A stretch of DNA of 64,000 bases from Taibaiella sp. (GCA_019638495.1 JAHBTQ010000001.1:434001-498000); one strand, 5' to 3'. Numbered from the stretch's first letter, positions 44,028 to 54,140 are shown. Made by a program: numbers and translations. The notes: generated by a model from the letters alone, not told the origin.

Positions 44028-44768
44028 ATGGCAAGAATATTCATCACTGGTTCATCGGACGGGCTGGGTCTGCTGGCGGCAAAGGCTTTAATGCAGGCAG
44101 GGCATGAAGTAGTTTTGCATGCGCGCAACGAACAGCGGGCGCAGCAAACATTGCAAGAGGCAAAAGGAGCAGCGGGTGTGCTTATTGGTGATCTCGCGAA
44201 CATGGAGCAAACAATACAATTAGCCCATGATGTAAATACACTTGGCGCTTTCGATGCAGTGATTCATAATGCCGGTGTGTACAACGCACCGGCTCGGGAC
44301 CTGTTTGCGGTAAACATGCTGGCACCCTACATCCTGTCATGTCTCATCACACCTCCGCAGCGGCTCATTTACCTTAGTTCCGGCATGCACCTGGGCGGCA
44401 GTGCAAAGCTGGATAGTATCAAGTCTGATATTGGGCGCATTAACTATTCGGATACCAAGCTGCACGTACTGATGCTGTGCAAGGCAATGGCCCCGCGATG
44501 GCCAGGCACCTTCTCAAACGCTGTTGACCCCGGCTGGGTGCCCACAAAAATGGGCGGCCGGGGAGCACCCGATAGCCTGACCAAGGGATATGAAACACAG
44601 GTATGGCTGGCGGCGAGCAACGATGAGAAGGCTAAAGTTACTGGGCGCTACTTTCATCATCAGCGCGAGACCAGGTACAACCTTGCGGCAGATGACGAGC
44701 AGTCTCAGGACAAGCTAATGCGATTGTGTGGTGAGGTGACGGGAGTGGCTGTGCCCGGTAGGAAATGA
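44028..44768 (+). CDS. Short-chain dehydrogenase/reductase
   Basis: 246 residues. The Rossmann motif is ITGSSDGLGLLAAKAL, then HNAGVYNAPARD, IYLSSGMHLGG and the catalytic YSDTK. The C-terminal VDPGWVPTKMGG and WLAASNDEKAKVTGRYFHH are typical of SDRs of the oxidoreductase/retinol-dehydrogenase-like group. Substrate unknown. Likely cotranscribed with the TfoX-like gene. Confidence 0.88.
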   Translation: MARIFITGSSDGLGLLAAKALMQAGHEVVLHARNEQRAQQTLQEAKGAAGVLIGDLANMEQTIQLAHDVNTLGAFDAVIHNAGVYNAPARDLFAVNMLAPYILSCLITPPQRLIYLSSGMHLGGSAKLDSIKSDIGRINYSDTKLHVLMLCKAMAPRWPGTFSNAVDPGWVPTKMGGRGAPDSLTKGYETQVWLAASNDEKAKVTGRYFHHQRETRYNLAADDEQSQDKLMRLCGEVTGVAVPGRK

Positions 44769-44771
44769 CCC

Positions 44772-45005
44772 TTAAACCTCGCCTAATATCTTAATATAGT
44801 CTTCGTTAGGGAATTCAACTTGCTTTAGTATTTCTCTGATAAGAGGGCAGCCAAGGTCGTCGCTACCATGATGAGGTATGGTGGTATATCGGCCATCATC
44901 GTGCCGGTAGAATTTATGGCTCCCCTTTTGCCTTACGAATTTGAAACCAAGCATAAGAAGAACTCTCTCAAGCGTTTTGGCATCAACCACAGGGAGCTTG
45001 CTCAT
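44772..45005 (-). CDS. hicA: HicA-type mRNA interferase toxin
   Basis: 77 residues, a dsRBD-like fold. LERVLLMLGFKFVRQKGSHK contains the catalytic histidine in GSHKFYRHDDG; IPHHGSDDLGCPLIREIL completes the family pattern. It cleaves mRNA when free of HicB. Translated with a 4-bp ATGA overlap after hicB, and placed three bases from the convergent SDR gene. Confidence 0.92.
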   Translation of the reverse strand: MSKLPVVDAKTLERVLLMLGFKFVRQKGSHKFYRHDDGRYTTIPHHGSDDLGCPLIREILKQVEFPNEDYIKILGEV

Positions 45006-45229
45006 ATGTCAACCGCTATTTGCTGGAAGCCAATGAATTCAGGCAAAGCGGCTATCTCTTCTGCGCTTAGCTCTTCGAGGCACAACTCAATTACTTCTTT
45101 CAGATTGATCTGTAATTGGTCCAGACTCTTTGCCTGGGTATGTGCCCCAGGTAGCGCCGGCACGTACGCTACATATACACCGGTCTCCCTGTCGCGTTCT
45201 ATCTGGGCAGAAAACTGGTAGTGATTCAT
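45002..45229 (-). CDS. hicB: HicB-family antitoxin
   Basis: 75 residues. The partly degraded RNase H-like HicB fold is recognised by QFSAQIERDRETGVYVAYVP, LPGAHTQAKSLDQLQINL and KEVIELCLEELSAEE. No C-terminal DNA-binding domain is apparent, so autoregulation may need another element. It precedes hicA, the less common but known antitoxin-first order. Confidence 0.9.
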   Translation of the reverse strand: MNHYQFSAQIERDRETGVYVAYVPALPGAHTQAKSLDQLQINLKEVIELCLEELSAEEIAALPEFIGFQQIAVDI

Positions 45230-45370
45230 AATCCAAATTTACAAAACTAAAGCCAGAATAGAAGAAGTTGAGCGCGTTGCCAGCAAGGGTCGCGCTTCAA
45301 TAGCTAGCTACGACTATCTTATCCTATCTGCCTACCATTGCCATTTGACCATTATGCTTACTTTGCAAGT

Positions 45371-46756
45371 ATGAGAACATACTTGCCGCTCCTTATTGCC
45401 TGCCTTTCGCTCCCTGCTTCTGCACATTGCTCGCCGGGCAGCGAAAAGGAACGAATAGCAGCAATTGCCGACACCACCTTTTATGGGCGCAGAGGGTTTG
45501 TGAATAACAAAGAAATTATCGGCGCCAGCATTGGCATTTACTGGAAGGGGGAAACCTATATTTTCAATTACGGCCTTGCCGTCAGGGAGCGTAACATACC
45601 TGTGAGCAATGAAACGCTGTTTGAGATAGGCTCTAACACGAAAGTATTTACCGGCCTGCTACTAGCCAGCGAGCTGGCAAAAGGCAAAATCACCGAGCAG
45701 ACAGTAATAGACAAGTTTGTGCAGGTGAATAAGAACATTCAGAACAAGGTGAAATTGGTGGACCTTGCCGACTATACCAGTGGATTACCTACGCTACACG
45801 ACTCCACCTCGCTGGCTGAGCTCGAGAAAAAGGACAGTAACCATCCGCTGGAGATAGTTACGAATGACTACCTGCTGAAGGTTGCGGCTAATACCACATC
45901 TCTTCCCGGTTATGGCGAGTACGACTACAACAACTACTCTTTCGGCCTGCTGGCATACATCCTCTGCAAAGCAAATAACACAACGTATGACGAACTGCTA
46001 AGGAACACTATACTGAAACCACTGGGCATGAACCACTCCTACGCCACTATGGACAGTAACGACAAGCTGGCGCGGGGCTATGATGAAGGTAGGCGACAAC
46101 CCTTTATAACCCTAAGTGGACTTGCAGGGGCAGGAATAGTAAAGGCAGATATGCCGGATATGATGCAATTCATCAGGTACCAGGTATCCGGGGGTAGTAG
46201 TATAGACAATGTGATAGCCATCGCCAACAAACACTACTATGAAAGTGATGAAATGACCACTGCGCTCGGCTGGCACATAACGAAGCGGTATGGCGGCGAC
46301 TACTACCTTATGCGCGGCGATACTTACGGAGCATCCAGCGCAATGGCATTCAGCAAAGACAAACAGATCGGCATTGTAATAATGCTGAACAGCTCGAACC
46401 CCAGTGTTACACAAAAAGTTATTGGCCAGCTATTGGTGCGTGTAGTGGAGGGTGACCCCGAATTCGCGCGGGCATTCTATAGCGTGCCGGCGGTGAAAAT
46501 GACGAGTGCCGTGCTGCAGAAATATACCGGAACCTACCAGATGGGCGAGTTAAAAATGGAAGTAACAGATAGCGATGATAAACTCTACATCCAACTGACC
46601 GGACAGAGCAAGGACGCCGTAAAGGCTGTGGGCAATAATACTTTTCAGGCAACAGACGTTATGGCCTCTTTTGAGTTTATTCCGGATAGCACGGGCAAAA
46701 TCGAGAAAATGGTACTACATCAGAATGGGCAGGATTTACCATTTGATCGGCTGTAG
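45371..46756 (+). CDS. Beta-lactamase-family serine hydrolase
   Basis: 461 residues from MRTYLPLLIACLSLPASAHC; the frame opens at 45338 but the signal peptide starts here. The serine-lysine pair is in FEIGSNTKVFTGLL, the tyrosine motif in YDYNNYSFGLLAYIL, and the third motif region around GGDYYLMRGDTYGAS. The domain belongs to the class C/esterase-like group (PF00144), with a C-terminal DUF3471-like beta domain (KYTGTYQMGELKMEVTDSDD). Exported; could be a peptidase, esterase or carboxypeptidase. Confidence 0.87.
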   Translation: MRTYLPLLIACLSLPASAHCSPGSEKERIAAIADTTFYGRRGFVNNKEIIGASIGIYWKGETYIFNYGLAVRERNIPVSNETLFEIGSNTKVFTGLLLASELAKGKITEQTVIDKFVQVNKNIQNKVKLVDLADYTSGLPTLHDSTSLAELEKKDSNHPLEIVTNDYLLKVAANTTSLPGYGEYDYNNYSFGLLAYILCKANNTTYDELLRNTILKPLGMNHSYATMDSNDKLARGYDEGRRQPFITLSGLAGAGIVKADMPDMMQFIRYQVSGGSSIDNVIAIANKHYYESDEMTTALGWHITKRYGGDYYLMRGDTYGASSAMAFSKDKQIGIVIMLNSSNPSVTQKVIGQLLVRVVEGDPEFARAFYSVPAVKMTSAVLQKYTGTYQMGELKMEVTDSDDKLYIQLTGQSKDAVKAVGNNTFQATDVMASFEFIPDSTGKIEKMVLHQNGQDLPFDRL

Positions 46757-46811
46757 ATGACCATTCCAACACACCATCATCACAGCTATCTTTGAGACAT
46801 TGACAACTATT

Positions 46812-47729
46812 GTGAAATACCTCTGCAGCATTTTCCTTTGCTTGCTCTCTGCACAAGCATCTGCACAGCAATGGTATCAAACAGATAGGGGTGTAAATAT
46901 AGGTTTTGTGGCTGCCCTTGGTAACAGGTTCCAGCGGCTGGGCATCACACTACAGGGATATTATTGCTACGGTCATGTGCAGGGCAATGCGGAGGTACGC
47001 CTCTACAGAAATTTCAGAAACCTGGGACCGCGAAAAAGCTACAATGAGCTGGTAACGGCTGCCGGCGTAGTGGTTGGTTATGGCAGTATCAACACACTGC
47101 ATAATCCGTTTCTGAGTAGCATATCGAACCAGACAGGCTATCGCAGCAGCGTGGGCTACTCATACAATCTTTACTTCAACAGGATAAAGACCACGCAGCA
47201 AACGGGCATCATCTCCCTGCAGTTTCGCGATATCAGCATCATTTCAGAGAATGATCTCTTTGCTCGCCCGGAGTTGGACCGATTTCGAACCGGTGGCATA
47301 CTCGTTCAGTACCAGTATCGCGACCAACTGCAGCTTGGCATCAACTGCACTATGTGGACGGGACAAATGGGCGACCATCGCTTTCTTGTGAGCAATGACT
47401 TCTTTCCGTATGGCTATATGGATACTACCGGTGGCCGCTACACACAGTACTCTCATGGGTTGCTGAGCGCGCAGGCGAAAGCATCTCTCGGCTATGGACA
47501 GATAGCACAGGCCAGCCTGGGTGTGGATGCAGAGCAGGTTCGCAACTTTGTGCAAAACAAGCTGATACATGACATGGCATTCCTGCCACGTAAGTGGCAC
47601 AATCCACGGAACTGTCACCTGCCTATGGTAGATACCGCGGGCAGCCCTTACCTGCACTTACCGGGCCAAAAGATAAAACGCGCCACTCCTTACTGGAATG
47701 TGTTCACGTCACCTTCAATATTTTACTAA
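46812..47729 (+). CDS. Exported hypothetical protein, possibly toxin-23-domain type
   Basis: 305 residues from the GTG at 46812 (KYLCSIFLCLLSAQASAQQW follows), preferred over a TTG at 46800 because a TATCTTTG box lies at 46787-46794. The mature sequence shows beta-barrel-like strands (VNIGFVAALGNRFQRLGITL, GYSYNLYFNRIKTTQQTG) and a region ENDLFARPELDRFRTGGILV, then FVQNKLIHDMAFLP. The last parts loosely recall Bacteroidota proteins labelled polymorphic toxin type 23, but the match is weak. Function unknown. Confidence 0.6.
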   Translation: MKYLCSIFLCLLSAQASAQQWYQTDRGVNIGFVAALGNRFQRLGITLQGYYCYGHVQGNAEVRLYRNFRNLGPRKSYNELVTAAGVVVGYGSINTLHNPFLSSISNQTGYRSSVGYSYNLYFNRIKTTQQTGIISLQFRDISIISENDLFARPELDRFRTGGILVQYQYRDQLQLGINCTMWTGQMGDHRFLVSNDFFPYGYMDTTGGRYTQYSHGLLSAQAKASLGYGQIAQASLGVDAEQVRNFVQNKLIHDMAFLPRKWHNPRNCHLPMVDTAGSPYLHLPGQKIKRATPYWNVFTSPSIFY

Positions 47730-47790
47730 TGAGATGTTGCAAATAAGAAAAAAAGGTAGGCATTTTTTCCTTAGAATGCAATTTTTGGTC

Positions 47791-47830
47791 AAATAAGCAA
47801 AAGGTATTTAGCTTATTTTCTTATTTTTGT
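47791..47830 (+). promoter_or_regulatory. Promoter and inverted repeat of the DUF4143 ATPase gene
   Basis: A perfect inverted repeat AAATAAGC (47791-47798) and GCTTATTT (47811-47818) lies just before the consensus box TATTTTTGT (47822-47830), which ends six bases before the ATG. The placement suggests a repressor or activator site and a leaderless start. Confidence 0.5.
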
Positions 47831-47836
47831 ACCGTT

Positions 47837-49288
47837 ATGGCAAAACCAAAGCAGTTAAATCCATTTTCGAGGGAAATGATTGCCGACCGGCTAAGGTTTG
47901 AAAACCCCTGGTGGTTGACAGGCAAAACCGATGAGGACTATCGGGAAAAAAAGCAAAGGCTCTACTTCCAACTGTTTGCGCCGCTCGTAGAGGAAACAGA
48001 CATACGCAGGGCAATAGTACTGATGGGGCCTAGACGGGTAGGGAAAACTGTTCTGATGTATCACACAATTCAGCGCCTGCTGGATAATGGGATAGCGCCT
48101 GAAAGAATTGCATTCATTAACATTGAGAATCCTATTTACAATAACATTGGCCTTGATGAGCTGTTTGCCATGGCCAGGCAAGCCGCCGGACGGCAGGATA
48201 ACAATGGCTGGTATGTTTTTTTCGACGAGATACAATACCTGAAGGACTGGGAAGTGCACCTGAAAGTGCTGGTGGATAGCTACCCCAAATCCAAGTTTAT
48301 CGCATCGGGTTCTGCAGCCGCCGCCCTGAGGCTGAAGAGTGACGAAAGTGGTGCCGGAAGGTTCACTGATTTTATGTTGCCGCCTCTTACCTTCAACGAG
48401 TATATCAGTCTTAAAGGGCTCGACCACCTTATAACAGCTTCGTCGCTGGTGTGGGAAGGAAGCTCCACAAGTTTTTCCGGAACGTCGAACATAAAAGAAC
48501 TAAATAGACATTTTGTTGACTACATAAACTTCGGCGGGTACCCCGAAGTAATTTTCTCTGAAAAGATACAGGCCAATCCCGGCCGATATATACGCAGTGA
48601 TATTGTTGATAAGGTGTTGCTTCGCGACCTGCCTAGCTTGTATGGCATACAAGACGTGCAGGAGTTGAACAGCCTTTTTACAACACTTGCCTACTATACC
48701 GGCAACGAGGTTTCACTTGACTCGCTCAGCAAAGCTTCAGGGGTTGAGAAATACCTGCTGAAGAAATACCTGGAATACCTCGAGGCTGCATTTCTGGTGC
48801 GGATAGTGAACCGCGTTGATGACAATGCAAAGAGGTTTACGCGAGCAAATTTCTACAAGATCTACCTTACGAACCCAAGTTTACGTAGCGCACTCTTTTC
48901 CCCCATACAAGCAACAGACGACGCCATGGGCTCTATGGTGGAAACAGCCATCTATGCCCAATGGATGCACCGGGAATGGTTTACACCATGGTATGCACGT
49001 TGGAAAAACGGTGAGGTTGACATGGTGGGCTTAGACACGTTGAAACTAAAACCTCTATGGGCACTGGAAATAAAATGGAGCAATCGTTACTTTGAGCATC
49101 CGGGCGAACTGAAAAGCCTGCTGCAGTTTTGCAGCCAAAACAACCTTAAGACGGCGCTTGTAACCACAATTGACAAGGAAGGCACGAAAAACTTTGGTGG
49201 TATTAACTTGATTTTTGTTCCGGCAGCTCTGTACGCCTACGTAGTGGGCAACAACTCACTAATTCAGAAAATGCAGAAACCAAAATAA
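47837..49288 (+). CDS. AAA+ ATPase with DUF4143 domain
   Basis: 483 residues. Walker A is MGPRRVGKTVLMYHTI, Walker B is WYVFFDEIQYLKDWE, then the sensor region FIASGSAAAALRLK. The DUF4143 C-terminal domain is shown by INFGGYPEVIF, DKVLLRDLPSLYGIQD and the PD-(D/E)XK-like GEVDMVGLDTLKLKPLWALEIKW. Its GEVDMVG...ALEIKW arrangement is the usual nuclease-like site. The family is common in bacteria and archaea with unknown function, often linked to mobile or defence loci. It has an inverted repeat at its promoter. Confidence 0.88.
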   Translation: MAKPKQLNPFSREMIADRLRFENPWWLTGKTDEDYREKKQRLYFQLFAPLVEETDIRRAIVLMGPRRVGKTVLMYHTIQRLLDNGIAPERIAFINIENPIYNNIGLDELFAMARQAAGRQDNNGWYVFFDEIQYLKDWEVHLKVLVDSYPKSKFIASGSAAAALRLKSDESGAGRFTDFMLPPLTFNEYISLKGLDHLITASSLVWEGSSTSFSGTSNIKELNRHFVDYINFGGYPEVIFSEKIQANPGRYIRSDIVDKVLLRDLPSLYGIQDVQELNSLFTTLAYYTGNEVSLDSLSKASGVEKYLLKKYLEYLEAAFLVRIVNRVDDNAKRFTRANFYKIYLTNPSLRSALFSPIQATDDAMGSMVETAIYAQWMHREWFTPWYARWKNGEVDMVGLDTLKLKPLWALEIKWSNRYFEHPGELKSLLQFCSQNNLKTALVTTIDKEGTKNFGGINLIFVPAALYAYVVGNNSLIQKMQKPK

Positions 49289-49294
49289 GGGCTT

Positions 49295-50005
49295 TTAGTC
49301 TCCTTCTTCCTCAGCCTCAACATGTTTTAAGGGCTTTCCGGGACGACCCTCGATTACAATCACGATCTCACCCTTGGGCGGGTGCTTTTCATAGTACTCA
49401 GCCAGGTTCTGCAGGGTGTTGCGGTTGGTTTCTTCAAACATTTTGGTGAGCTCCCTGCAAACTGCGGCCTGGCGGCCTTCGCCGAGGTAGACTACAAGTT
49501 CTTTGAGTGTCTTCACCAGCCTATGGGGCGACTCATAAAGAACAATCGTGCGATACTCTGTCGCCAGTTCCTTTAGCATCGTTTGCCTACCCTTTTTCAG
49601 CGGCAGGAATCCTTCGAACGTGAACCGATTGCTGGTAAGACCTGATTGTACCAACGCCGGCACAAACGCTGTGGCGCCGGGCAGGCATTCCACCTTAATG
49701 TTGTTTCGCAGGCATTCACGTATCAGCAGGAAGCCGGGATCAGAAATGCCGGGCGTACCGGCATCGGTTATCAATGCAAATGTTTTGCCTGCCACCAATT
49801 GATCTATGAGGTGCGGAGTCACCCGGTGTTCATTGTGTGCGTGGTAGGGTGTTAGTGGCTTTTGTATGTTGTAATGCTTCAACAGAAAGCTACTCGTTCG
49901 GGTGTCTTCACACAGTATCACGTCCGCACGTTGCAGTGTATCTACCGCACGGTAGGTGATGTCGGCAAGGTTGCCAATGGGTGATGGTATAAGGTATAGT
50001 GGCAT
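49295..50005 (-). CDS. rsmI: 16S rRNA (cytidine-1402-2'-O)-methyltransferase
   Basis: 236 residues, tetrapyrrole-methylase-like fold. MPLYLIPSPIGNLADITYRA, the SAM loop ILCEDTRTSSFLLKHY, and LITDAGTPGISDPGFLLI are the family signatures. It methylates C1402 in the decoding centre. Transcribed after purS with a 34-bp gap. Confidence 0.95.
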   Translation of the reverse strand: MPLYLIPSPIGNLADITYRAVDTLQRADVILCEDTRTSSFLLKHYNIQKPLTPYHAHNEHRVTPHLIDQLVAGKTFALITDAGTPGISDPGFLLIRECLRNNIKVECLPGATAFVPALVQSGLTSNRFTFEGFLPLKKGRQTMLKELATEYRTIVLYESPHRLVKTLKELVVYLGEGRQAAVCRELTKMFEETNRNTLQNLAEYYEKHPPKGEIVIVIEGRPGKPLKHVEAEEEGD

Positions 50006-50039
50006 TATATTAAATGTATCCGCCGAAATAAGCCGCGGC

Positions 50040-50291
50040 TTACGCTTCAGACACGGTAAAATCGAAAGACTCCATTACCTGGTTAGCAAGGAGTTTCTTG
50101 CACGCCTCGCGCGTCATGTCTTCGGCTGCTTCTTTTGTCTGCGCCTCCAGGCTCAGGTGAATGTGCTTACCAACGCGAACGTCATTCACACCGGTAAGTC
50201 CCAGGTTGTGCAGGCTATTGTTTACTGCCTTTCCCTGTGGGTCCAGAAGCTCCTTCAGCGGCATGATGTTTATGTGTGCAATGAATTTCAT
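50040..50291 (-). CDS. purS: Phosphoribosylformylglycinamidine synthase subunit PurS
   Basis: 83 residues. MPLKELLDPQGKAVNNSLHN and VGKHIHLSLEAQTKEAAEDM are the PurS signatures. It bridges PurQ and PurL in the fourth purine step. The partner purL/purQ genes are not in this window. A consensus box lies 60 bases upstream. Confidence 0.92.
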   Translation of the reverse strand: MKFIAHINIMPLKELLDPQGKAVNNSLHNLGLTGVNDVRVGKHIHLSLEAQTKEAAEDMTREACKKLLANQVMESFDFTVSEA

Positions 50292-50350
50292 TTTTTCTTA
50301 TTGTAATTAGTAGAATGTATTAAGTCAGTGCGTGACTCGTGTATTTAGGT

Positions 50351-50359
50351 GCAAAAGTA
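50351..50359 (-). promoter_or_regulatory. -7 box of purS-rsmI
   Basis: Read on the - strand as TACTTTTGC, full consensus. Transcription would start about 55 bases before the purS ATG. Confidence 0.5.
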
Positions 50360-50380
50360 GCAGTATTTGGCAAAATCACG

Positions 50381-51172
50381 TCAGGCAGCGACAACCGTTT
50401 CTTTAGGTTTAGGGCCAATGAGCGATAAAAGTATATACAGGATAAACGCTGCCGGTATAGCCGCCACATGCAAAAAAAAGAATGAAACGATGCTGAGCAC
50501 CACAAGCAAGTATTGGGGCCATGCCGCTCCCACTGACCATTTGGCCGGCATCAGTTTAAAGAAAGTAACCTTTGACACCATCAACCAGCACAGAAGGGCT
50601 ATAATCAGGTACAGCACCCATTTATTGTTGAACAGTTGTCCCAGCCCCCATGGGTTATACCAGTACACGAGCGGTAAGGAGGCCACAAAAATGCCAACAG
50701 CAGGCGTGGGCATGCCGGTGAAAAATCCCTTGTGTGGATTGGGCGATACATTGAAGCGGGCCAGGCGCAATGCTGCAAAGCAGGCTACCAGGAAAGCCGG
50801 CGCCATTCCCAGCATGCTGGCGTCCATCGCATTCTTATCAGACATCAGCGCTATCCACAGGAACTTATAAAGCACCACAGATGGGGCCACACCAAAGGAC
50901 ACAACATCTGCCAGAGAGTCCAGGTCAGCACCAAGCGGAGAAGACACCCCCAGTGCACGGGCCACAGCGCCGTCCAGCATATCGCAAATACCAGCTATAC
51001 CTATGAAAATGCTACCCCAGTATATTTGCTCGGCGCCATACACCCAACTCCAGGTAGGCATGCCACCTTCCAGGCTCATGCTGGTATAGGGCTGGGCTGT
51101 AAGCAGGTATGCAATAGCTACACAACCACAAAAAAGATTGGCAAGCGTCAGCAGGTTGGGGAGATGTTTCAT
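50381..51172 (-). CDS. pssA: CDP-diacylglycerol-serine O-phosphatidyltransferase
   Basis: 263 residues, several transmembrane helices. The CDP-alcohol phosphotransferase motif is complete: CDMLDGAVARALGVSSPLGA then DLDSLAD. It makes phosphatidylserine, the precursor of phosphatidylethanolamine. N-terminus KHLPNLLTLANLFCGCVAIA is typical. A TATTTTTGG box (51179-51187) ends six bases upstream of the ATG, another start-proximal promoter. Confidence 0.95.
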   Translation of the reverse strand: MKHLPNLLTLANLFCGCVAIAYLLTAQPYTSMSLEGGMPTWSWVYGAEQIYWGSIFIGIAGICDMLDGAVARALGVSSPLGADLDSLADVVSFGVAPSVVLYKFLWIALMSDKNAMDASMLGMAPAFLVACFAALRLARFNVSPNPHKGFFTGMPTPAVGIFVASLPLVYWYNPWGLGQLFNNKWVLYLIIALLCWLMVSKVTFFKLMPAKWSVGAAWPQYLLVVLSIVSFFFLHVAAIPAAFILYILLSLIGPKPKETVVAA

Positions 51173-51290
51173 TGTGGACCAAAAATAGGGAGAAAAACGG
51201 CCTTTGTAAAATCAGCGCCACACCCAGCCAATTCCCGGCCGTATTGTAGTTTGAATGTATATTGCGCAGGTTTTAGCAGATTATCGCGTC

Positions 51291-52073
51291 ATGAATCGCA
51301 TATCCCTGGTCACAATTTGTTTTAATAACCTCGACGAACTGGTAAAAACCTGCGCGTCTGTGGATGAACAGGATATGCACCCCTTTGAGCACATCATTAT
51401 TGATGGTTCGTCCAAAGAAGATATCAAAAACTATCTGAACAGCACACCGCAACCACCCTACAGAAGGTGGCTTTGCGAGCGCGACAAGGGCATATCTGAC
51501 GCATTCAACAAAGGAGTTGCTTTGTGTACCGGCAACATCATCAACCTGCTCAATTCCGGCGATACACTTTACGACAGTAAGGCACTATGCCGGGTGCAAA
51601 AGGCTTTTGATGAGAATCCCGATGCACAATGGGTGCACGGCAAGCTATACACACTGCGTGGCGGCATATGGGTAGCCATCGGCAAGCCATTTGACAGGTC
51701 GCTTCTCTACAAGGGTATGCGTGGTACCATGCACCCCACTATGTTCCTACGCAGGGAACTTTATGCAAAGCATGGCACGTTTGATACGAGCCTGAAAATG
51801 GCCATGGACTACGATCTGCTGTGCCGTATAGCCGACGAAAAGTCGTTTTTCATAGATGCGCCCATTACCACCTTTGACCCGGAAGGCGTGAGCACGGCAA
51901 ATTATGTTAAGGCCATGCAGGAGTCATATGCACAATACCGTAAGTACTTTGGCTACTCTGCCAAACAGCAACTATGGGAATACCGCCAGCGGCTTATGCA
52001 TTGGCTGCTACATACCCCAGTAGGGCGCGGTCTATATAAGCTGAAGGTAAAAGCCGGGAAAGAAAACGCTTAG
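51291..52073 (+). CDS. Family 2 glycosyltransferase
   Basis: 260 residues from [20 protein letters not shown]; the frame opens at 51255 but the conserved GT2 start is here. The GT-A core shows [32 protein letters not shown] and [10 protein letters not shown], and the acceptor region [20 protein letters not shown] with [14 protein letters not shown]. Its neighbours make GDP-fucose and flip lipid-linked sugars, so it probably builds a surface polysaccharide. Its TAG interlocks with the fcl stop (TTAG). Confidence 0.88.
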   Translation: MNRISLVTICFNNLDELVKTCASVDEQDMHPFEHIIIDGSSKEDIKNYLNSTPQPPYRRWLCERDKGISDAFNKGVALCTGNIINLLNSGDTLYDSKALCRVQKAFDENPDAQWVHGKLYTLRGGIWVAIGKPFDRSLLYKGMRGTMHPTMFLRRELYAKHGTFDTSLKMAMDYDLLCRIADEKSFFIDAPITTFDPEGVSTANYVKAMQESYAQYRKYFGYSAKQQLWEYRQRLMHWLLHTPVGRGLYKLKVKAGKENA

Positions 52074-53011
52074 GAAACATTGCGTCCGCGGGCCTCAAGG
52101 AAAAATCTGTAAGCGTGTGCCAGGCCTTCTTTTAGTGATGTCTTGTGCGTCCAGCCCATTTGATGCAGTTTTGAGTTGTCCATCAGTTTGCGGGGAGTGC
52201 CATCGGGCTTTGTAGTGTCAAAACGGATATCGCCATCAAATCCCACAACCTCTTTGATCGTATTGGCGAGCTCCTTTATTGTCACCTCTTCGCCCGTGCC
52301 CAGGTTCATAAACTGCTTTTCGTTATAGTGAAGCATCAGGTGCAGGCAGGCATCGGCCAGGTCGTCTACATACATAAACTCGCGCAGAGGTGTGCCAGAG
52401 CCCCAGATCTCGGTGAATTCCTTGCCTCCCGTCTTAGCTTCGTGAAACTTCCTGATCAGTGCAGGAATGACATGTGAGTTTTCCAGATGATAGTTGTCAC
52501 CTTCGCCATACAGATTCGTAGGCATGCCGGAGATAAAATTGCAACCGTACTGGTCGCGGTAGGCCTCACATAGTTTAATGCCTGCGATCTTTGCTATTGC
52601 ATAAGGCTCGTTGGTTTGCTCCAGGAGTCCGCTCAGCAGGTATTCTTCTTTAAGTGGCTGGGGTGCCATTTTGGGGTATATGCAAGAACTGCCCAGGAAC
52701 AGGAGTTTCTTCACGCCTGACTTATAGGCTGCCTGTATTATGTTGGCCTCCATCATCAGGTTGTCGTACAGAAATTCTGCACGGTAGGTGTTGTTTGCCA
52801 GTATTCCCCCAACCTTTGCTGCAGCAAGGAAAACGTATTCAGGCCTCTCAGATTCAAAGAAACTGTTTACCGCAGCCTGGTCGCGCAGGTCCACTTCTGA
52901 CGACTTGCGAACAACAATGTTGCTATAGCCTGCCGCTTTCAGCCTCCTTACTATTGCTGACCCCACCATGCCTCTATGGCCGGCTACATATATCTTAGAT
53001 TGAGCGTCCAT
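52070..53011 (-). CDS. fcl: GDP-L-fucose synthase
   Basis: 313 residues, extended [19 protein letters not shown] binds [25 protein letters not shown] carries the catalytic serine; [20 protein letters not shown] has the YxxxK. Epimerase-reductase for the last two steps to GDP-L-fucose. It is translated with a one-base TAATG overlap after gmd, so the two are tightly coupled. Confidence 0.96.
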   Translation of the reverse strand: MDAQSKIYVAGHRGMVGSAIVRRLKAAGYSNIVVRKSSEVDLRDQAAVNSFFESERPEYVFLAAAKVGGILANNTYRAEFLYDNLMMEANIIQAAYKSGVKKLLFLGSSCIYPKMAPQPLKEEYLLSGLLEQTNEPYAIAKIAGIKLCEAYRDQYGCNFISGMPTNLYGEGDNYHLENSHVIPALIRKFHEAKTGGKEFTEIWGSGTPLREFMYVDDLADACLHLMLHYNEKQFMNLGTGEEVTIKELANTIKEVVGFDGDIRFDTTKPDGTPRKLMDNSKLHQMGWTHKTSLKEGLAHAYRFFLEARGRNVS

Positions 53012-54123
53012 TATTCGTACTGGTTAGCCGTTTTGAAGCCTGAATGTGCCAGCAACTGCTGTTGCCTGAACACTTCTATATCTGCCTCCACCATTTCTTT
53101 TGCCAACTCATTGAGTGTGTATTTCGCTTTCCAGCCCAGTTTCTGCTGCGCCTTGGTCGGGTCGCCTATCAGCAGGTCTACCTCCGTTGGGCGGAAGTAT
53201 CGCTTGTCTATCTCTACTACTACTTCACCTATCAGGCCGGCCAGCTTTTCATCTGCCACCGCTACTACGGTTCCTTTTTCGTCTTCTCCTTCGCCTGAAA
53301 ACTCAACAGTGATGCCCGCATGGCTAAATGCCATTTTCACAAAGTCGCGCACTGATGTGGTAATGCCGGTGGCTATAACAAAATCGTCCGGCTGCTCTTG
53401 CTGCAGCATCAACCACATAGCTTCTACATAGTCTTTGGCGTGGCCCCAGTCACGCTTGGCGTTGAGGTTGCCTAGCCAGAGCTTCTTCTTCAGGCCCAGC
53501 ATCACCTCTGCTACGCCACGCGTTATTTTGCGTGTCACAAAGGTTTCGCCGCGCAGCGGGCTTTCGTGGTTAAAGAGAATGCCGTTGCAGGCATACATGC
53601 CATAGGCCTCACGATAGTTTACCGTGATCCAGTAAGCATAGAGCTTGGCAACGCCATATGGCGAGCGTGGATAGAAAGGAGTGGTTTCACTCTGTGGCAC
53701 TGCCTGCACCTTGCCGTAAAGCTCTGAAGTAGATGCCTGGTAAATGCGGGTTTTCTTCTCCAGCCCCAGTATACGAATGGCCTCCAGGATACGCAGAGTA
53801 CCCGTAGCATCGGTATTTGCCACATATTCCGGCTCGTCGAAGCTCACCTGAACATGGCTCATAGCGCCGAGATTGTATATCTCGTCGGGCTGCACTTCCT
53901 GGATGATGCGAATGATGTTAGTAGAGTCGGTAAGGTCTCCGTAGTGGAGGTGGAACCTAACGTTAAGTTCGTGTGGGTCGCGATAAATATGATCTATACG
54001 TGCAGTATTTATGAGCGACGTGCGGCGCTTGATACCATGCACTTCATAGCCCTTCCTTAGTAAGAAATCGGCAAGGTAGGCGCCATCCTGCCCTGTAATA
54101 CCTGTAATTAACGCTTTTTTCAT
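53011..54123 (-). CDS. gmd: GDP-mannose 4,6-dehydratase
   Basis: 370 residues from [20 protein letters not shown]; the open frame reaches back to 54348 but that part covers promoter DNA. Active-site motifs are [19 protein letters not shown] and [15 protein letters not shown]. It converts GDP-mannose to GDP-4-keto-6-deoxymannose, the substrate of fcl. A TACTTTTGA box lies just upstream. Confidence 0.97.
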   Translation of the reverse strand: MKKALITGITGQDGAYLADFLLRKGYEVHGIKRRTSLINTARIDHIYRDPHELNVRFHLHYGDLTDSTNIIRIIQEVQPDEIYNLGAMSHVQVSFDEPEYVANTDATGTLRILEAIRILGLEKKTRIYQASTSELYGKVQAVPQSETTPFYPRSPYGVAKLYAYWITVNYREAYGMYACNGILFNHESPLRGETFVTRKITRGVAEVMLGLKKKLWLGNLNAKRDWGHAKDYVEAMWLMLQQEQPDDFVIATGITTSVRDFVKMAFSHAGITVEFSGEGEDEKGTVVAVADEKLAGLIGEVVVEIDKRYFRPTEVDLLIGDPTKAQQKLGWKAKYTLNELAKEMVEADIEVFRQQQLLAHSGFKTANQYE

Positions 54124-54140
54124 ATATCGTTTTCCGGATG

